From assembly GCA_021613535.1 (NCBI GenBank), contig CP075497.1:9982001-10046000 (forward strand): a stretch of DNA of 64,000 nucleotides, given 5' to 3'. Shown here piece after piece: positions 1-24,493 of the stretch. The position numbers and the translations under genes were made by a program. Origin of the DNA: Adineta vaga. Taxonomy: Eukaryota; Rotifera. Each line of letters starts with the position of its first letter. The first letter of the stretch is position 1. Under the pieces are notes generated by a model, which was not told the DNA's origin, ran no database searches, and saw only the letters and a list, made by a program, of their open reading frames with translations.

Positions 1-285
1 CGAACTTAAAGATGATGATGAATCTTGGTAACGATCTTTCATGGTTGAGAATTCGTTGCTTTCGCCTGTCAACATTTCAGAAGTGTCACCACCTAAATCA
101 TAATCGATACTCGGGACGGGATGTTGATGTAAGGGCCTGAGTGGTGAAGATAAATCAGCAGATGGATGATTATGGGTAGAATGATGGGTTGAAGATAATT
201 TTGGGAGACCATGTACTGATGTCGTACATAAAAACAATGTTGAAATAAATGTAACAACGAACACGGCCAGAATATCAAATAACAT
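1..285 (-). CDS. Secreted protein, N-terminal part (gene continues beyond window)
   Basis: The minus strand reads open from an ATG at 285 to the window edge, giving about 95 residues. The first ~26 residues form a typical signal peptide: a hydrophobic run (LAVFVVTFISTLFLC) followed by small residues and VHG as a likely cleavage zone. The mature part is rich in His, Ser and Pro (for example STHHSTHNHPSADLSS) and then acidic. No domain or dibasic prohormone site is visible in this piece, so a neuropeptide precursor, a secreted matrix protein or a membrane-protein ectodomain all remain possible. A longer reading frame covers part of the same DNA in another phase (93-314), but it has no signal-peptide logic and odd composition, so I prefer this frame. 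Confidence 0.5.
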   Translation of the reverse strand, partial: MLFDILAVFVVTFISTLFLCTTSVHGLPKLSSTHHSTHNHPSADLSSPLRPLHQHPVPSIDYDLGGDTSEMLTGESNEFSTMKDRYQDSSSSLSS

Positions 286-3200
286 GTTTGAAGAAAGGTT
301 GAGGAGGTTAGCAAGTTGTCGGATGTTCTGAAATAAAGAAGAAGAATTTCAAAAAATAAATCTTTCCTCTTTCATATAGTATATCAATACATAAATAATA
401 TATAGATGTATTTCTTCAGAAAATCATTGCTCAAATGAAGACGTAAGTTACGAGCAAATATACTTTAGATAATGGCGTCCTCAAGTCATTTCTATTTTTT
501 TTCTAATAAAAAGAGTGACAAGAACATCATATAAAGATCGATGATGATGTTTCGACAAGTTTCTACAAAAGAAGAAGGATTGCAACATGAAACTAGTCAC
601 CGTTGTTATTTTTTTTATATTTCTTGCATAGCTTTCTTTGTTACACTATTATAATTCTCAGGAGATATCGAGCACAAATGTATGTATAGATGTCTGCGTA
701 TGTAAAAGAGCATGAAAATCAGCAGGAGACTGTTCGTTTGACGTTTGTATGTGACATTAATTGCAATTCTTTTTGTCTTTCTCTTCTGGTTTTTTTCTCT
801 TCTTTTCGCCTTTCCAATTTATCTCTAATACTATCTTCTATTGAAATCAACTGACAAAAACGAAGAGCATGGCAAACAATTAACTTTTATCTCAAGCAAT
901 CGCTTACATTTCTATGTTCTATTCATCAATCTCGACGAACTCATATAATATTAAAGAAATCTGAAATCGAATGACATTATGAAATCAAATTAGGTGACAA
1001 ATGAATAAAAAAAACATGCAATCTTAACAATAACATGAAAAAGAAATCAATGATACTAATAGATCTTGTCATTCAACAGTGATGACATTAAGATCTCATG
1101 TCAAATATCCAACGACAAATCATGGCTTATATTCTATATCTCAATCAAAAAACTTTGCCTTTCTCTTTCTATAAAAGTCAGAAAACAAGATTCTAATCTA
1201 ATAATATTTATTGTATACTCTCAATCTCGAAAATGGCGAAGTAAGGATTAAAGAAAATAAATATACAATTTCCTTCATCTATTTCACCTACGTAAAAAAA
1301 AAGAATTCTTCATCAATAAATGTAGACTTAACGATCGAGTCTAAACAAAAGCTTAATACTAAAGAAAAACTTGCGTCTATATTTACCTAACAAACGAACT
1401 CATTTACGTGAACAGATTTTCTATCAGGTGAAAAATCCACGTAAATATACAACTAAAGTCTTGTAAATGTTCAATTCTACTCTCTCACTATGATCATAAT
1501 TTCAAAAAGAAAACACGAGAAGTCTAACAATAAGTTATTCTGATTTCATAGGAATTAGTAAGGATTACCTTGAAAGAATATTATGCTAAAGTATAAGATT
1601 TTTTAATATCATGCATACAGTTATATACTATTGTGTTAATAAAACATTTATTGTGATTAACCATACTTTTCATTCATCTGTAGTATAATAGAAAAGGCAA
1701 AAAAAAAAGGATGATGATGAGATGCATAGAAATGGAACGATTGATTGATTGATTGGTTTTTCCGGAAAGGAAGTAGTAGAGAAGAAAGAAAGTGTGATAT
1801 ACACAACTCGAAAAGAACTTAGCTGACTCACACGTAACAGTTCAATGTCATAAAATTAATACAGATAGTCAACGCATTAGTTGCCGATGACGCACAACTT
1901 CATAAGGAGAAAAAAAAGAACGCGAATAAATAGATGAAGTTTTGAATTATTCATCGAATGTTTCACAATAATAATGGCAGAGAGAATTTTAGGTCAATAT
2001 CCATTTTTTTTTACTTATTAAACAATGACGTAAACACAGAAAAAAGATCCATTGTTTAATATTCATCTACATGTTTAAATTGGTGAGAAATCTAAATGAA
2101 GACGTTTCCTCTACTTATATCATCCTCTTCACTAAAAAACAATCTAACAACTTAGTTTTTCAATAACATTTTGATACTTGCTTTTTTGAAGATTAACATA
2201 TTCTAATCAATGTAGAGACGTACTCAATGAAAGTAGGAGAAAAGCAGTGGAATAATTAGCTTTTCTGTTTAGTATCGATGGTAGAATGGGAGTACTATGA
2301 ATAATTATTTCCTTCCCACACAATACAAATCTGTCTACATATATATTCATCGATATGATTAAGAAAAAGAAAACCAGTCGATCAAAGATACGCCCACCTG
2401 CTTTTGATATAAAAGAACTGGAATCTGTCAGTTTCTTTTTAATTATTAAAACGAATCGAAGACAATCAAGAATACATAATAGATATAAAGAAAACTAGTA
2501 TCAATGATCAATACATCATTCATATTTTGAGATGATATGTCATTGAAATTAGAATAAAAAGAAGAAGATAAGAGAAGACTATCGAAATATTTCAATGAGT
2601 AAAAGTCAAAATAGTTCGGAGTAGAAAAAAAATCAAAAGAAAAGACTGACATGTCAACAGTATTATTATCTATGTTTGATTAAAATCAAATTCATTTATA
2701 TCCATCCTAATGAAGAATATATAGTAGGAAATCTAAATTCGAAATTCTTCTCTATATTTCTCTCGTATCAGAACCATGAATTAACTTTCTTTTTTTTCAC
2801 TTCCGTTTCCTCTTTAGTGAAATCTACTGTTAATCTATTCACTTATAATTTCCTGAAGATCTGGAATGAAAAAAAAGATGACAAAAGGTTTCTTTTCGAT
2901 AAAAATTTGCTTTCAAAAGGATAAGGAAACTTAATTAAATGTGATATTACTCTACTTTCTACTCACATCATTTTTGACAAACGGAAAATATGTATTCTTA
3001 CTTATTTACATATAAATTGTTATCGTATCGTCTTTGTATTTATAAAAAAAATCAATTGAATTTCTAATAAAACGAACAATTACAATATCCTTTAAAAGGA
3101 TTCTTCTTTATGAAAAAAGATTCAAGTGTAAAATTCCTATCCTATCAACGAAATCAAGATATACAACTAAGAGATTATCAAAACCTTCGAGCGAGAAAAG

Positions 3201-4124
3201 GATAAAAATTCTTTTTTTATATTTTCTCATTTGAAATGTCTACTAACCTACGCGTTTTTCTTTAGAACACACGAAGTTCAACTGTTTGTTTCCGTTCTCT
3301 GTCAAATAGTTGACATAACTTCAAGATATTCAACTGTTTAGCTATAGTATTTTCTACTATCTCTATGTCTTCTATTTTTCTTTTTTCTTTCCCAGAACAT
3401 AAATTTTTCTCTCGTCATTTGTTCCTTCCAATCGAATTAGCTTATTAGTTGTTGTTACCATAGCTATCATTGACGTAAGGCAATGTTTCTTGCAGTCTTC
3501 GATTGAAATCTCCGATTATTGTAGGGATATTATCATCAACAATAATTACTATTCATGACCACAAATATACTTATTTTATTAGACAACTTCTATAAATGTC
3601 ATGATAAATAATAATTTCAAATATAGAAATTTATTTTTAGTTGATATTACTAAACTTTATTCAATTGTTTCCATTCTTGTTATTTATCAATTATTTAGAT
3701 ATCGACTATTGAAAAGTCGGTATAAAATAATAATAATATCCACTTTAATTACAAAAGATAGATTAGTTCTATTCTTTGATAAAATCCATAATATATGATT
3801 TCGTCATTTTTATATTCTTTTTGTTTGTTTTAATGCCAGACAGATCAGACCTAATATTAGTAAAGCTGATTCAGGTTTATTATCTTAAAAGAACGTTTTA
3901 TCAACAAAATTTCATTCACCGGAAGTAACAAGCATTAGTTCCGAAATTTTCAGAATGTAAAACAAATATAGAAAAGTAGAGGAGAAAAAAAACCAATCGG
4001 AAGTTAATCAGAAGTTGTTTTGATTGGCAAAATTCTAACATTATCGCTTGTGAGATTGTACAGATATCAGAAATTTGCTATTATATCAATCTTTTATTTA
4101 ATAATACACCAGTTAGAAGAATTC
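286..4124. other. Gene-poor intergenic region
   Basis: About 3.8 kb of very AT-rich sequence with only short, compositionally poor reading frames (such as 1066-1251, 2446-2652, 2676-2924 and 3601-3798) that resemble no family and lack spliced neighbours. It contains homopolymer A/T runs and a short ATTG repeat near 1740. The part next to 285 presumably carries the promoter of the secreted-protein gene. I see no RNA gene or transposon end here. Confidence 0.6.
4093..4098 (-). terminator. Poly(A) signal AATAAA of the CD225-like gene
   Basis: The plus strand reads TTTATT, i.e. AATAAA on the minus strand, 27 nt beyond the stop codon of the gene at 4125-4526. Position and sequence fit a canonical cleavage/polyadenylation signal. 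Confidence 0.55.
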
Positions 4125-4526
4125 CTACTGAACAGAATGAAATGCAACCCATGCAAAAACACCAAGTACAGTTAATATCGTCAATACTGTCGTAATTTTG
4201 TGTGAGAGACGTTCAGCTGCATTGAATTCTTCTCGTTGAATCATACGACGTAATTGAATTGTTTTATACAGAGCCCAAATGGGTCCAATAAGAAAAAAAC
4301 ATAAGATCGTAAGAACTAATGCCCATGTGAAATGTACAGCTATGACAGGTGGTTTCAATTTGACGGCATTTTTCGGAAGTTTGGAAGTTTGTTCTCGTAA
4401 TGGAGATTTTTTCTTTTGATCTGTATGTGAATGAGATTGAAAACGTTTTGCCTGAAGTTCTTTGGGAGATAATTGAACAGGTGATATTCGATTTATAGAA
4501 TCGAAATTTTCATGTGGCTCTGTCAT
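4125..4526 (-). CDS. CD225/dispanin-family two-pass membrane protein
   Basis: A single-exon reading frame of 133 residues. Residues 1-60 are polar and basic, with no signal peptide. A first hydrophobic segment (WALVLTILCFFLIGPIWALY, about residues 69-88) is followed by a short basic loop with a conserved-looking pattern (IQLRRMIQREEFNAAERLSH), then a second hydrophobic segment near the C-terminus (VLTILTVLGVFAWVAF). Segment, basic loop with an alanine/serine helix, second segment is the CD225 (IFITM/dispanin/PRRT) architecture, in which the first segment is re-entrant and the second crosses the membrane. Known members act at vesicle or plasma membranes on fusion or trafficking. Assignment rests on topology and loop pattern, not on an alignment. 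No intron is apparent, and a poly(A) signal lies 27 nt past the stop. Confidence 0.6.
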   Translation of the reverse strand: MTEPHENFDSINRISPVQLSPKELQAKRFQSHSHTDQKKKSPLREQTSKLPKNAVKLKPPVIAVHFTWALVLTILCFFLIGPIWALYKTIQLRRMIQREEFNAAERLSHKITTVLTILTVLGVFAWVAFHSVQ

Positions 4527-5149
4527 TTGTTATTTCTTTATTCAGCCTTTTGTTAATAAAAACAACAAAATAAACAGGAAAATAAAAAAAGTAGTGTTAT
4601 GAGCGATTGCTTAGTGACGTAGAGGAAAAAAACAATTTCTCAATTCTTATGATTGTGATTACCGAATTGGAATGAAAGAAAGAAAGAAGAAAAAAACTTA
4701 CAGTTAATTCTTCATTAAAAACATATCTTGTTGCAGAGCGCACATCGTTCTTACAAGAGAAAATCTGGGAATAAGGTGAGATGTTGCTGCTGCTTATAAA
4801 GTAAATATTATTCTATTGATTCATTGGTATTTTGTGACCTTATTTCTTATATTTGTACTTTTTTCATATATAACTTGCCTGTAGAAATCACGAACGAAAA
4901 AAGAAAGAGAAAAACAAATCGCACCAAATTATTAGACATGTGTTTTGATCATTCGTCAATATTTTTTTGTACTATAAAAAGAAAGTCTTCTGCAAGAGTA
5001 TATCAATCGAAATGATGATTTCTCTTTTTGAATATTTTATCTTATTTTTATATTAAAAAAAACCACACGCACGCATACAAACATACAAAGCGAATTACAT
5101 TCAGTGAATAAAGAAAAGAATAGATAGTTATCACCGATAAAACACACTG
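4527..5149. other. Intergenic region between CD225-like gene and Furry 3' end
   Basis: About 620 bp of AT-rich sequence. It should hold the promoter of the minus-strand CD225-like gene (just above 4526) and the 3' UTR of Furry (just below 5150). The short reading frame at 4824-5015 (+) has no family resemblance and is not called. No repeat or RNA gene is seen. Confidence 0.5.
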
Positions 5150-18728
<13,579 letters not shown>

Positions 18729-19319
18729 AAAATGAAGAATTTTTTAAAATACACATACATGTAAATAGTGATAAGCTTAATGAATCATGAGAAAGTCATT
18801 TTTATTGGAGGAAAGAAATCAACCAATAGAATATCAAATAATTGATGAGTTAATTTGCTTTTTTCAAAGCAATATTGATGAAAGTTGTTTTTATTATTTC
18901 TGAAAGATAAATATTCAGTTAAAAATATATACCTGTTTCGATGTTATTTCTATACTTATTGACTAATCAATTTTTACAGTAAAGAAAGAATTAGTAATAG
19001 TAAGAACATTCCTTTGTACGAAAAAAAGAAAAAGAGATTTAAGTTCGAAATCATTGTTAAATTATTTGCTTTATATGAAACCCTTATTTCATGTTATTCT
19101 ATATTTTCTAATAGAAACTCATTCCTTCAGTACATATATAACACATCAGACATATTTAACAATGAATGTTGTGCAGAAATATTTTTTAGTATGTTGATTC
19201 AATGAAACGCGTTTATTTATTGATATAAAAAAATACAGAAGAATTCTTTGTAGACTATATTCACAATCGAACGATGAGATTATAAAAATATAAAATGGAA
19301 TTGATGTTTATATATGAGA
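18729..19319. other. Intergenic region, Furry promoter side
   Basis: About 590 bp between the Furry start and the stop of the coiled-coil gene, both on the minus strand. It should include the Furry promoter and 5' UTR and the 3' UTR of the coiled-coil gene. A minus-strand AATAAA (TTTATT at 19212-19217) lies about 105 nt past that gene's stop and is a plausible poly(A) signal. The frame at 19014-19205 (+) is not supported. Confidence 0.5.
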
Positions 19320-20827
19320 TTATTTCAACGATTGTTTTGGTTTACGAATTTGAGGTGTAATTGTTTTCGTTGGAATCATTTGAATATTTGATTCAGTTAA
19401 AATTCGATCAAGTACTTTTTCAAATTTTGCATCACCAACTTGTTCACCAATATGATATAATTTTAACATGTAATCCGAATGAAAAACATTACTATTATCC
19501 ATAAAACGTTTATAATCAGTTTGAAGTAACTAATATTGAAAAGAAAAAGTCAATCGAAATGAAATTGTAACACAAATAACCTACTCGAAAATCACTTTCA
19601 AGTCGAGCACGTGACGAGAATTCTCGTCGATAACGTTCTTCAGCTAATTTAATTCTAAATATATCAATACATTCGATTTTTTATTATCATAGAAATCGTT
19701 TTACTTGTTATTTAATTCAGTAATTTCTTCTGCATGTCGTTGATTAATTATGTCGATATTTTGCATATGTTCTTTCGTTAATTCACCTCGGAGTTTTTCC
19801 AACGCTTTTAATTCTCGTTCAGCATATTCAGCCTATTGAAAAATCACAGTACTGAGACAAGAAATGTGAATGAAATTTTTTTCTTCTTACATCTTTTTTA
19901 GCAATTAATTCTTGAGCAAATCGTTTTTTTTCTTCGAGAAATTCAAGTGCAAGTAATGAACGTAAACGATCTTCAGCTTGTTTTACTGCCTGAAACAATG
20001 AATAAACGAAATTCATAATACGATTTTTTCAATATGAATTTCTTACAATAGCAAGTTGTTCATTAGCCAATTTCCATTGTCTGGCTAATGCTTCTTCACA
20101 TTCAGCTCTCAATCGTTTGATTAATGCTTCTTCTTCGGCGCGATTTTTTTCGCGACGTAAACGTTCAAAATCTGCCATTATATCATCAAATTCCTAAGAA
20201 AACAAATTCGAATGAATGTTTCTGTTATTCGACTAAAACCAAATTTACCTTTTTTAATCGACGTCGTTCTTCTTCTAATAGTTCTTTCCAATGTCGTGTG
20301 ATTTCTTCCGTTTTTAATCGATATTCATTTTCCAATCGTCGTCGTTCAGCGTCAACTAATTGTTGATAAGTTTGTTGAATACGACGTTCATTACTAACTT
20401 CCATTTGAAATAATAATTCATCACCAATTACTAAAAAAGAGATAATTAATCATAAATTATTCGTTCTTCTCACCATTAAATCAAGAATAAATCATCTTCA
20501 ATTCAATCACAACAGATATATTGATAATGATCTTACCTGGAAAAATTTCATTTCTTATTCTAAAACTATGTTAATAGTGATTAATATTGTGCATAAAATT
20601 AGTTTTTAATCAAAAACAATAAGAAAAAATAACATACCGAGAATATGTTCATGGGTAACTTGTTGAACTAATTCTTCTTTTGGATGATAAAATCGATGCG
20701 AAACTTTTGTATCAAGTGGTACTGGTGGCCGACGCATTCGAATTGGTAGAAAACATCGTTTTGATCCACCGGTTGTATGTGGTCGGTCAGTTGAAAATCG
20801 AACAGCTTCGTAATGTGCTTGAGACAT
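19320..20827 (-). CDS. Coiled-coil protein of unknown family
   Basis: A spliced minus-strand gene with ATG at 20827 and TAA at 19320-19322. The first exon is not coiled coil (MSQAHYEAVRFSTDRPHT..., then FYHPKEELVQQVTHEHIL). The next exons are almost wholly charged heptad-like helix: ERRRLENEYRLKTEEITRHW, DDIMADFERLRREKNRAEEE, AVKQAEDRLRSLLALEFLEE, AEYAERELKALEKLRGELTK. The last exon ends with a basic tail (PQIRKPKQSLK). Total length is about 370 residues. Its short globular N-terminus with a long single coiled coil recalls small ciliary/sperm coiled-coil proteins such as C6orf163, but coiled coils resemble one another by composition, so I give no family name. It sits 130 bp from the WD40 gene on the same strand. 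Confidence 0.75.
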
Positions 20828-20955
20828 GTTATTCTATCTACAAAAATGTTCTTCTATTTTTTTAGAGTGCATATCGCACGAGATAAAACGTCACTGATTT
20901 ATGAAAAGAAAAAAAAAAGAAAATAAAGCCTGAGATCTATGAAAATAAACAATGT

Positions 20956-23900
20956 TTATGGATTCACGAAGGAAACTTGTCGATCCGTTTGTTGATCATC
21001 ATGAATAGAAAATCGACTTGGTTCATATCGATTTTGAAAATATTTATCAATAATACTATTAGCATCTTCAACTTCAATTGTATTTTTCACACATTTACGA
21101 ATATCTTCCCAAATATTATCGGAAAATTTCGTTTCTGGATCAACATTTGTTTCTCGTTCTTGTAAAGATTGTCGAGACCAAGCATTCCATATACGCATAG
21201 TACAATCAAGAGATACTGTAATATATTGTTTTCGTTCGGGAATGAATAAAACATCTCTACAATTACACAAAGAAATTCGAATTCATTTTGAGAACATATT
21301 TTTCATACCGAATAACATCAGTATGTCCATCATTAGTTTGAACACATGTATAATCATCCATTTCAAAAACTTTTAACGTATCTTGATTACCAATTAAAAT
21401 TGCTTTTTGAACATAATCAATTGCAATTGCATGTATACTTCCTCGTGTATTAATTGCTTGAAGTAATTGTCCATCTTTATTCTAAAAATTATATTGTAAA
21501 ATATATGATTTTATTAAATGAAAAATCATTTACCCAAATTCGAAATTCTCCATTATCCATTCCTGTCACCCATTCATTTGTAACAAAATTCCATTTAATA
21601 CATGTCACTTCTGAATCTACTCGTGCTTTTAATTCATACATCAATGTCATTTCTGAACCTACAGAGGAAAATTTTCGTACATAAACACACATATCACTTC
21701 CAGCTGCATAAGCAAAATATTTCAATTGTGGACTATAATCCATATTATGAATATATCCCATTGAAGCTGCTTCTACCATATCAACATGTGTCGCATTTGG
21801 ATTACTGTAAACATTATACAGTAAGTAATGATTTAAATCCCAAATACAAATACGTCGATCCCATCCAGCACTGAGAAGATAAACATTACCAAATGATTTC
21901 ACATCATCAACAACTACTAATGAAGTGACAGGTTCGGTATGATTACTGAATATTTTAAGTAATGTAAAACCAACAACACGATTAGCAACTCCACCTTCTT
22001 AAATTTCGAAAAACAAAATTTCATAGAATTGACGAGGAAGAAGATTATCATCAATACCTTCTGTATGATTGTTTTCATCAGTAGATTCTTCTTTCAATGT
22101 TTTTAAAGCTTGTAATGCTTCTAAATCAAATCCCCAAACATAAATATTTTTATCTTCACTAGCAGCTATAATTAAATCTAATTTTTCGACAAATATTATT
22201 CGAAGAATTGATTTTCCTGTTACTGTTTTCGTTAAATCTTTTAATGATTGTGGTTGATTTTGTTTATCTAAATGTTCGTATTGTGAAACATAACCACCAA
22301 TACCACGTTCACGTTCAGCAATTTTTGCTGATGAACGTGAACGAACATAATATGCTGGTAAACGTTCACTAACAGTTTTAATACGTTTACCAGATGCTGC
22401 TCGTTTCGAATTCGTTGTTGATATCTTTTCATCGTTATCATTCTTTCCTTGTTCATTTGTTTTGTTTTCTTTCTCTTTCACATTCGTAGTTGTTGTTGCA
22501 CTTTTTGTTTCACCCAATGAAACAGCTTGAACTAAATATTCACTTATATCTTTTTTGCCATCGAGTTTTAGAAGACGATCTTTCGAATACATAATTCGAT
22601 TAGATTGCATTTGTTCCCATTTGAAAACATTTCCTATTGATGAGACAGAAGATAGAGAGAATATTTTTTAATCAGATCTTTTTCTTAATATATCATCTGT
22701 TTAGTGTATCACAAAAAGAAATTATACAACTGTCACACACAAAGTAATTCGTTGAATTTCTACGCTCACCTTCAGTATCTCCTGTAAACATCTAATTAAG
22801 TAATTAGAAGAAGAAAATAGAATTCTGATGAACATGTAAGGAAAAGAGAGAAAGAGGTAATTATCTTACCAGTATCGGTGCTGTACTTGTATAACATACA
22901 TTTTCCAAAGGCGATTTAAGTCTTAAACATGATACACAACCACTATGATACAAATCATTAAGATAAAAAGTTTGAGAAAAGAAGAAATATGTTTAATAAT
23001 TACGTTTTTTTATAGTACCATGCAAGAAATTGTTTAGTATTTGTCGAAGCAACAACAATATTCATTTCGGGTAGATATCGAAGAGAAACAAGACAATAAT
23101 TTGGTTTATTTTTATCATTATCAGAATGTTTTTCATCAGCATTGAGAAATGTATCTTTTTGAATAGATACAAATTAATTCAAATGATATGTAAAGAGATT
23201 TATTCTTACCTATAAAACTTGATACTTTCTCACCACTTTTTGGATCATAAACATCAGCATAATGTTGACCAGCAGCTGCGAATTATTCATATATAAAATG
23301 GGCATAGTTTATTGAAATTTCAAAAACAATATCCTACCAATCCAAACTGTTTTTGTTGCATTTACAAAAGTTAATCCAGTGACTGCATATGAAAAGTCCG
23401 CAAATTTATACAAGGCTTTACCATCTAAACTCCAAACTTTCGCTGTTTTATCAAATGAACCTGTCATTAACCATTCACTATTATCGATGGGATTTTTCTG
23501 TGCTATAATACATGTTATTCCAGCAGTATGAGCATTAACATTTTTCGATACAATAGGTGGCTTATTAGTTCGACATTCATATATAATTAATTGTCCATCA
23601 AAACCGACAGAATATAATTTATCAAGCATTAAAATCCCAGTTGTTATATCTTTATGTTCAAATACTATACTCAATGGTGTTTCTCGAATAACTTGACCAT
23701 TTGCAGGGTTGGTATCATATTCATGTAATTGAATACCTATTGATTCGCAGAAATCTCATTATTTAGAAAAAGATATCAGATTGATATTTTACCGTTTGAA
23801 ATACCGAAAATAATCTGTTTTAAACGAGAATGATAACAGATAGCGTATACTACCGAACCAATATTAAGTTTATCAATAACAGAACCAATTCCTACATATC

Positions 23901-24246
23901 AAAACAATGTATGAATGGAAAAACTCTTCTTAATATCAATCTACCATTGTATGTGACAATTGTGGAATCATTACCAGCTGAGAAAAATACTCGAGCAGCA
24001 GCAAGTGAACTCAAAGCAGTAACCCAACCTTTATGTTTATAACAATGATGTATACGTTCACCTAAAGCAAATATATTTCTATAAAAATCTTTCGTACAAA
24101 GTTTAATTTTTACCTGTTTCATGATCAAATGTTTCTACCGAACCATCTTCAAAACCAAGAACTACCTCACGTCGTACTGGATTACTTCCAATTGCTGTTA
24201 CTTTGGATTTAATACTTTTAATATCCAAATAAGCCTCTAAAGCCAT
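20956..24246 (-). CDS. WD40-repeat protein, probably two beta-propellers
   Basis: A spliced minus-strand gene; the first exon begins at ATG 24244-24246 (MALEAYLDIKSIKSKVTAIG) and the last ends at TAA 20956-20958. Repeats with the WD-type ending are visible throughout: GSFDKTAKVWSLDG (23.4 kb), TGDTEGNVFKWEQ (22.6 kb), AASEDKNIYVWGFD (22.1 kb), SAGWDRRICIWDLN (21.85 kb), TGMDNGEFRIW (21.5 kb), VSLDCTMRIWNAW (21.2 kb). Enough repeats exist for two propellers. A charged low-complexity linker (KEKENKTNEQGKND..., 22.4-22.5 kb) splits them, followed by a basic stretch (SERLPAYYVRSRSSAKIAER). The C-terminal ~60 residues are a charged helical tail. Such proteins are scaffolds; the exact family cannot be fixed without a search. 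Length is about 850 residues by estimate. Confidence 0.8.
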
Positions 24247-24493
24247 TGATCTATATGAAATTCAAGAAAGAGTTTCTTTTCTATTCTTTTGCATTTCAAC
24301 AAAAATTAAAACTAATTTGTAAACAAACTTATTATTATTAAAAAGAAAAGTTTTGCTATAAAAATCTTCTAAATCTACGCAGACATGTTTAATTCTGTGT
24401 TAACAAGCACAAATATACATTTCAAGGGAAATAAAAAGAAGCAAATGATAGACAAATACAGTGAAAAACAAAGAGCACTTCAACAAAAAAATA

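Noticed and set aside
1066-3798. Short ORFs in the gene-poor region
   Set aside because: Low-complexity translations (Ile, Ser, Phe, Lys), no splice-consistent neighbours and no recognisable motif.
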